The notes under the pieces: model-generated
The model's input: the letters and a program-made list of their open reading frames with translations, nothing else
What the model was told of the DNA's origin: nothing
The model's database searches: none
Source of the DNA: an uncultured Opitutia bacterium
GTDB taxonomy: Bacteria; Verrucomicrobiota; Verrucomicrobiia; Opitutales; Opitutaceae
Reading direction: 5' to 3'
Assembly (NCBI GenBank): GCA_937952235.1
Contig: CALFZM010000086.1
Span: forward strand, 1 to 11,382
Length of the DNA: 11,382 nucleotides
Position numbers and translations under genes: made by a program
Shown: one piece after another, positions 7,437-11,382 of the stretch
Layout: each line of letters opens with the position of its first letter
Position numbering within the stretch: position 1 is the stretch's first letter

Positions 7437-8441
7437 ATGCGCGCCTCCCCCGCCCTCGCCTTCGTCGCGTTCCTGATCGCGTTCGTCGCCGCGCGAGGCG
7501 CCGAGCCCGCGGAACGATTTTCGTTCGTCGCCTTCGGCTGCATGCCCTACGGCGAGGCCAACTTCGCCGCCTTCGAGCGGCTGATCGGGGAGATCAACCG
7601 GCGCCGGCCCGCGTTCACGGTGCACTGCGGCGACATCAAGCTCGGCAGCGAGGCCCCGACCGACGCTCTCCTCGCGCGGGTAAAGGGCTGGTTCAACCAG
7701 CTCGAGGGCCCGCTGATGTACACGCCGGGCGACAACGAATGGACCGACGTGCACCGCAACGGCGCCGACCCGCTCGTGTGGCTGGAAAAGGTGCGCGCCA
7801 CCTACTTCGCCGAGGAACGCAGCCTCGGACGGGCGCCGATCCCTCTCGTCACGCAGCGGCGCGAAGCCGCCTTCGCGCGGTACGTTGAGAACGCCCTCTG
7901 GACGCACGGCGGTCTCGTGTTCGCCACCGTCCATGTGGTCGGGAGCAACAACAACCTGAACCCCGCGATCCCCGGGGCGATGGAGGAGTTTCACGCCCGC
8001 GACGCGGCCAATGCGGCCTGGATCAAGACAACCTTCGCCGCCGCACGCGCGCTCCAGGCCCCGGGCCTCGCCCTCTTTTTCCAGGCCGAGCCGATCAACT
8101 CCCACGCTGCCGCCCTCCTGGCAGGACGAGAGTCCGGGTTCGCGCGCTTCCTCGCCACGATCGAACAGGAAGCCGGCAGCTTCCCGGGGCAGGTGCTGCT
8201 CGTGCACGCCGACGAGCACCGCTACCGCCTCGAACCTCGTGCCGCCCTCACCCGCGGGACAGGGCCCCTCGGAAACGTGACCCGGCTGGAGACCTTCGGC
8301 GGCAACGACATCCACGCCGTCCAAGTCGTGGTCGATCCCGCCTCGCCCGCCGTCTTCCTGGCGGGGCCGCTGCTCGTGCCGTCCAATCCGCTGCCGCTGC
8401 TGCCCCGGCCGAAAAAAGCCCCGGCACCCACGCCGCCCTGA
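7437..8441 (+). CDS. Secreted calcineurin-like metallophosphoesterase-fold protein
   Basis: This 334-residue protein has an N-terminal signal peptide (about 1-22, core LAFVAFLIAFVAA, likely cleavage near ARGAE). The motif order is that of the calcineurin-like metallophosphoesterase fold: FGCMPYG (33-39), HCGDIKLG (63-70), TPGDNEWTD (96-104), HVVGSNNN (166-173), HADEHRYR (257-264) and a late H293. These correspond to motif I, the GD motif, the GNHD-like motif (here GDNE) and the C-terminal His motif. Motif I normally supplies a metal-binding Asp, but Cys35 stands there instead, so metal binding or catalysis may be altered. The C-terminus (about 315-334) is proline-rich and looks disordered. 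The protein is probably periplasmic or outside the cell. The substrate is unknown. It lies between the LacI-family gene and the SPFH pair on the same strand, with no clear terminator on either side. No Shine-Dalgarno sequence is seen. The ATG is chosen because the signal peptide starts there. Confidence 0.8.
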   Translation: MRASPALAFVAFLIAFVAARGAEPAERFSFVAFGCMPYGEANFAAFERLIGEINRRRPAFTVHCGDIKLGSEAPTDALLARVKGWFNQLEGPLMYTPGDNEWTDVHRNGADPLVWLEKVRATYFAEERSLGRAPIPLVTQRREAAFARYVENALWTHGGLVFATVHVVGSNNNLNPAIPGAMEEFHARDAANAAWIKTTFAAARALQAPGLALFFQAEPINSHAAALLAGRESGFARFLATIEQEAGSFPGQVLLVHADEHRYRLEPRAALTRGTGPLGNVTRLETFGGNDIHAVQVVVDPASPAVFLAGPLLVPSNPLPLLPRPKKAPAPTPP

Positions 8442-8488
8442 CCACGCTTGGCCCGCGCGGCCCGGTCAGGGTTCACCCCGCAAAACCC

Positions 8489-8516
8489 TTGGGCTGAAGC
8501 GCAAACACCCGATACT
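8489..8516 (+). promoter_or_regulatory. Candidate promoter for the hflK-hflC operon
   Basis: TTGGGC (8489-8494), 16 nt, then GATACT (8511-8516), the most AT-rich spot in the 117-nt gap before hflK. The predicted start site is near 8523, a leader of about 36 nt. The match is partial. A 6-bp inverted repeat, AGGGTT/AACCCT (8468-8489), abuts the -35 box. Confidence 0.3.
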
Positions 8517-8558
8517 TAACTCACTCGCCCGCAGGACGTCCCTCCCCTTCGACTCTCC

Positions 8559-10244
8559 ATGGCCCACGCCGCTGCCCCCTCTCCCTCCCGCGGACTGCCC
8601 CTGGCGTTCGCCGCCGCCTTTGCCGTGGCGACCGGGATGGCGGTGGTTTTCGCCCGACGCTCCGGCTTGGAGGCAGGATGGGCGCTGGCGGGACTCGGGG
8701 CCTGGACACTCCTGGTCGCCTTGCTGGGCCTGACCCCGCCCCTGCCCTTTCGGCTCCGCGGCGTCTGCGCGACCGCCGGCGTCCTGGCCGTGGTCGCCCT
8801 GCCGCTGCTGCCCCGCCTGCGTCCGCCCGCCGTCGCGACGGGGGCCACCGATGCGCTGCTGCAATTCTCCGCGGTGGCCGCCGCGGTGCTCGCGTTCGGA
8901 CTGCACTTCCTGGCCACCTACGGCCAGCAGGTCGCACGCGAGACGCCCTCGCCGGCGACGACGGCGCTGGTGCCGCTCGCCCGCCTCCTGGCCGCCGCGC
9001 ACCTGCTGCTGACCATCGTCCTGCTCTTCCGCCTCTATGCCCAGCGGAACGGTTTCCCGTTCGCGGCCACGGTCTTCAACGTCGCGACCGGCATTCTCGT
9101 CGCCGAAGCGATCATCCACGCCCTCGCCCGCCTGTACCAGCCCGCGCGCCTTCGCTCGTCTTCGGCCGCCTTCGGCCCGGGCGTGCTCGCGCCCGCGCTC
9201 TTCGGCGAACGGGGTCCGCTGCGCTCCCTCGGCGCCACCCTGGAACGGACCTTCGGGGTGCGCCTGGGCGACACCTGGCTCGCCGGCCTCGCCCGACGGC
9301 TCGCCGCGCCGCTGCTGCTCCTCGCGCTGCTCGGCGTCTGGTGCTCGACGGCGGTGACCCGCGTCCCGGTCGAGAGCCGGGGCGTGCTGGTCCGCCAGGG
9401 CGCGTTCGCGCCGGCGCCGCTGCCGCCGGGGCTGCACCTCCACGCGCCGTGGCCCTGGGGCCGCGTGCTGGTCGTGCCCACGGAAAGGATACGCGAGCTG
9501 TCCCTCGGATTCGAACGCGACCTCGCCGGGCCGGTGCTGTGGACGGAGAAGCATTTCGAGGGCGAGCAGAACCTGCTCGTCGGCGAGGGCGAGGAACTGC
9601 TCACGATCAACGTCCCGGTGCACTACCGGATCCGCGACGCCGTCGCCTTCCTCCGCCGCGCAGGCGATCCCGCCGCCGCGCTCGAGGCGCTCGCCTACCG
9701 CGAGCTGCTCGCGCTGACGGAGAAGCACAGCGCGTTCGGCTTCATGACCACGGACCGCGCGGAGATCATGACAAAGCTGCGGACGAATCTCCAGGCGGCG
9801 GCCGACCGGCTCGGGCTGGGCCTCGAGATCGTTTTCGTCGGCCTCAAGGACGTGCACCCGCCCGTCCCGGTCGCGCCCGCGTACCAGGACGTGATCAGCG
9901 CCGAGGAACAGCGCGCCGCGCTCGCCGACAACGCCCGCACCTACGCCGTGCAGGCCACGGCCGCGGCCCACGTCAGCGCCACCCAGATCCGGCTGCAGGC
10001 CCGCACCGCCGCCACCGAGCGCCGGGCCCGCGCCGCCGGCGAAGCCGCCCGCTTCCTGGCCCCCCTCGCCGCCTACCGGGCGGAACCGGGCGTGTTCACC
10101 ACCCGCCGCCGGCTCGAGACCCTCGAGGCCGCGCTCGCCGACGTGCGCCAGCTCGTGCTGATCCCGCCGCAACTGCGCGGCCGTGCCAACCTCTTCCTCG
10201 GCTTCGACCCGGCGAATCCCGGGATGACCTCCTCCGCCCGCTGA
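8559..10244 (+). CDS. hflK: HflK-like SPFH protein with polytopic N-terminal region
   Basis: This 561-residue membrane protein belongs to the SPFH/band 7 superfamily, HflK branch. The SPFH domain runs from about 266 to 455. It includes PVESRGVLVRQGAF (270-283), LPPGLHLHAPWPWGRV (288-303), 'LLTINVPVHYRIRDAVAFL' (347-365) and the HflK-type 'DVHPPVPVAPAYQDVISAEE' (431-450). A coiled-coil-prone Ala/Arg-rich stretch follows (about 450-500). In E. coli, HflK and HflC form a membrane cage that modulates the protease FtsH. That role here is inference. Unlike E. coli HflK (about 420 residues, one membrane helix after a Gly-rich tail), about 250 residues precede the helix before the SPFH domain. They hold about six hydrophobic segments (near 13-32, 40-60, 68-86, 98-120, 136-160, 168-192). 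The last helix is near 248-266. No Gly-rich tail is present. It is the first gene of an operon with hflC, 182 nt upstream of it. The ATG at 8559 follows a pyrimidine tract, CCCTCCCCTTCGACTCTCC, with no Shine-Dalgarno sequence. Confidence 0.88.
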   Translation: MAHAAAPSPSRGLPLAFAAAFAVATGMAVVFARRSGLEAGWALAGLGAWTLLVALLGLTPPLPFRLRGVCATAGVLAVVALPLLPRLRPPAVATGATDALLQFSAVAAAVLAFGLHFLATYGQQVARETPSPATTALVPLARLLAAAHLLLTIVLLFRLYAQRNGFPFAATVFNVATGILVAEAIIHALARLYQPARLRSSSAAFGPGVLAPALFGERGPLRSLGATLERTFGVRLGDTWLAGLARRLAAPLLLLALLGVWCSTAVTRVPVESRGVLVRQGAFAPAPLPPGLHLHAPWPWGRVLVVPTERIRELSLGFERDLAGPVLWTEKHFEGEQNLLVGEGEELLTINVPVHYRIRDAVAFLRRAGDPAAALEALAYRELLALTEKHSAFGFMTTDRAEIMTKLRTNLQAAADRLGLGLEIVFVGLKDVHPPVPVAPAYQDVISAEEQRAALADNARTYAVQATAAAHVSATQIRLQARTAATERRARAAGEAARFLAPLAAYRAEPGVFTTRRRLETLEAALADVRQLVLIPPQLRGRANLFLGFDPANPGMTSSAR

Positions 10245-10279
10245 CGCACCATGGCAGCCCCCGCGACGAAGCCCGACCC

Positions 10280-10383
10280 GGTGGAGCAGCGTGTCCCCAC
10301 GCTGCTTGCGGGGCGCACGCCCGCCGTGGGTTCGGGATTGCCCTCCGACTCCAACCAGCGGCGTGGGGCCACGCCGTTCCACC
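10280..10383. repeat. REP/BIME-like element: two inverted hairpins between hflK and hflC
   Basis: The 29-nt left end (10280-10308) matches the reverse complement of the 29-nt right end (10355-10383) at 24 positions. Each end is itself a hairpin. On the left, AGCAGCGTG/CACGCTGCT (10285-10306) has loop TCCC. On the right, CGGCGTGG/CCACGCCG (10359-10376) has a 2-nt loop. Two of the five differences form one compensatory change: the A-T pair at 10288/10303 corresponds to a G-C pair on the right. The middle (10309-10354) contains a small hairpin, GGGCG-CA-CGCCC (10311-10322). No transposase or clear target-site duplication is visible. The form resembles repetitive extragenic palindromes or a non-autonomous element. 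Copies elsewhere in the genome are expected but cannot be seen here. Confidence 0.7.
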
Positions 10384-10426
10384 CCGGCGGCAGCTCCGGG
10401 CGGTTCTCCCACTCCCGCACCCTCCC

Positions 10427-11314
10427 ATGTCCTCGCTCCAAGTCGTCACCCGCGTCCTGATCGCCCTCGTCGTCGTCACGATCCTGGGCTGCGCGATGTT
10501 CAGCTTCCAGGTCGCGAGCAACGAATCCGCGATCCTCACCCGCTTCGGATCGCCCGTGCGCACGCTGGTGGAGCCGGGTCTCTACCTGAAGTGGCCTTGG
10601 CCCGTCGACACCGTCCATCGCTTCGACCGCCGCCTCGCCTTTCACGATACGCGGCTCTCCGAGGCGCTCACCCGGGACAAACGCAACGTCATCCTGCCCG
10701 TCTTCGTCGCCTGGCGCATCGAGGAGCCGTTGAAGTTTCTCCAGGCCCTCGGCACTCCCGCCGCGGTGCCGCCCAAGCTCGACAGCCTCGCCACCAGCGC
10801 CCGCAACGCGCTGCTCGGCCGCTACGACTTCCAGGACCTCGTCAGCGCCGACGCCACCAAGCTCAAGCTGGCCGAGTTCGAGCGCCAGCTCACCGAGACG
10901 CTGCGCCCGCAGGCGCTGGCGGCGTTCGGCATCGCCATCGAGCAGGTCGGCGTGAAGCGCATCGCGCTGCCCGAGGCCAACACGCTCTACGTCTTCGAGC
11001 GGATGAAGGCGGAGCGCGGCCAGTATGCCGCGAAGTACCGCGCCGAGGGCCGCCGCGAGGCCGAGGAGCTGCGGGCCAAGACCGACGCCGAGCGGACCGT
11101 GCTGCTCGCGGAGGCACAGAAGTTCGCCGAGGAGACCCGCGGCAAGGCGGAGGCCGAGGCCGCCCGCATCTATGCCGAGGCGCACGCGCAGGATCCGAAG
11201 TTCTACGCCTTCCTGCGCGAACTCGAGACGCTGCGCAAGGTGACGCGCGAGAACACGACGCTGATCCTCGACACGGACACGGCGCCGTTCAACCAGCTCA
11301 AGCCCGCCCGATGA
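10427..11314 (+). CDS. hflC: HflC-like SPFH protein
   Basis: This 295-residue protein has one N-terminal membrane helix (about 7-27, VTRVLIALVVVTILGCAMF) with the rest predicted periplasmic, as in HflC. The SPFH domain spans about 28-190: SNESAILTRFGSPVRT (31-46), EPGLYLKWPWPVDTVHRFD (49-67) and 'TRDKRNVILPVFVAWRIEEP' (82-101). HflC hallmarks follow: ERMKAERGQYAAKYRAEGRR (191-210), an Ala/Glu-rich coiled coil (about 205-255), AQDPKFYAFLRELETLRK (254-271) and the closing 'TTLILDTDTAPFNQL' (277-291). Length is close to the usual HflC. Its partner HflK lies upstream with the REP-like element between them. The ATG at 10427 is chosen because the membrane helix begins there. The same frame is open far upstream through hflK, but that stretch encodes nothing recognisable. 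The stop overlaps the next start as ATGA, indicating translational coupling and an operon of at least three genes. Confidence 0.93.
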   Translation: MSSLQVVTRVLIALVVVTILGCAMFSFQVASNESAILTRFGSPVRTLVEPGLYLKWPWPVDTVHRFDRRLAFHDTRLSEALTRDKRNVILPVFVAWRIEEPLKFLQALGTPAAVPPKLDSLATSARNALLGRYDFQDLVSADATKLKLAEFERQLTETLRPQALAAFGIAIEQVGVKRIALPEANTLYVFERMKAERGQYAAKYRAEGRREAEELRAKTDAERTVLLAEAQKFAEETRGKAEAEAARIYAEAHAQDPKFYAFLRELETLRKVTRENTTLILDTDTAPFNQLKPAR

Positions 11315-11382
11315 GAAGGCTCCGGGATATTTTCTCCCGCCGGGAGCGCGAACGTCCCCGGCCGTTGCGGGCGGTGCGCGGG
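11311..11382 (+). CDS. Start of an unidentified gene overlapping hflC (3' end missing)
   Basis: Only 24 codons are present. The start ATG (11311) overlaps the hflC stop as ATGA, a strong sign of translational coupling. The visible N-terminus, MRRLRDIFSRRERERPRPLR, is very basic (11 Arg in 20 residues) and has no signal peptide or membrane helix so far. No family can be named. By position it is a third member of the hflK-hflC operon and may work with the SPFH complex. Confidence 0.6.
   Translation, partial: MRRLRDIFSRRERERPRPLRAVRG

Noticed and set aside
4988..7888. Plus-strand open frame across the receptor, the intergenic region and the LacI-family gene
   Set aside because: It runs through a divergent promoter region and two confident genes in other frames, and its translation has no family signature.
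6321..8324. Minus-strand open frame opposite the LacI-family and phosphoesterase-like genes
   Set aside because: Antisense GC shadow with a charged, low-complexity translation. Both plus-strand genes have strong motifs.
8468..8489. Inverted repeat AGGGTT/AACCCT after the phosphoesterase-like gene as a terminator
   Set aside because: Only 6 bp, with a 10-nt loop and no T-run on either side. It may be chance or part of the hflK promoter region.
8466..10412. Minus-strand open frame opposite hflK
   Set aside because: Arg/Gly/Glu/Gln-rich shadow frame with no domain. The hflK coding signal is clear on the plus strand.
8678..10426. Upstream extension of the hflC frame through hflK
   Set aside because: The extension is Arg/Pro-rich out-of-frame hflK sequence. 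The HflC membrane helix starts right after the ATG at 10427.
10251..10460. Small 69-codon open frame between hflK and hflC, starting 6 nt after the hflK stop
   Set aside because: It is built mostly from the REP-like element and overlaps the hflC start in another frame. Composition is unlike a protein and no motif is present. A coupling role for its translation cannot be excluded but is unsupported.

Overview
The window is very GC-rich and tightly packed. Its gene content points to Verrucomicrobiota, most likely an Opitutaceae-type genome. Three things suggest this: a planctomycete/verrucomicrobial-type PSCyt–DUF1549–DUF1553 protein paired with a DUF1501 protein; a TonB-dependent receptor with the 'VIKLSEFTV…GYRA' type N-terminus and no SusD partner; and a LacI-family regulator with an 'RPNPLIRSVMAAMRR' linker. 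The taxon is inferred from protein families. No rRNA or other marker gene is present.

Left part, minus strand (1-3780): a predicted two-gene unit. The upstream gene encodes a secreted protein of about 1,000 residues with two CxxCH haem motifs (PSCyt1, DUF1549, a beta-rich insert, DUF1553). The downstream gene is a DUF1501 protein with a twin-arginine signal and runs off the left edge. Pairs of this type are common in these phyla, but their biochemical role is not established.

Middle (3781-7358): a TonB-dependent outer-membrane receptor (minus) ends at a clear rho-independent terminator. A LacI-family regulator is transcribed divergently from it. The 112-bp shared control region holds a 33-bp palindrome with a CG-centred core (candidate operator) and two further hairpins. 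The simplest reading is a LacI-type regulator controlling uptake of an oligosaccharide or similar ligand by the receptor, and probably its own gene.

Right part, plus strand (7437-11382): a secreted calcineurin-like phosphoesterase-fold protein in which a Cys sits where the first metal-binding Asp is expected. It is followed by an HflK/HflC-type SPFH pair. The HflK-like protein carries a long polytopic N-terminal region that the E. coli protein lacks. HflC overlaps a third, truncated gene by ATGA, so an operon continues beyond the window.

The strongest unexplained non-coding structure is a 104-bp element between hflK and hflC. It consists of two inverted REP-like hairpins that share 24 of 29 positions and differ by a compensatory base-pair change. 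A second pattern is that five of the eight start codons follow a pyrimidine-rich CTCC/CCCC-type tract directly, with no Shine-Dalgarno sequence. I did not find a clearly new defence or mobile system. No tRNA, rRNA, CRISPR array or insertion sequence was recognised.
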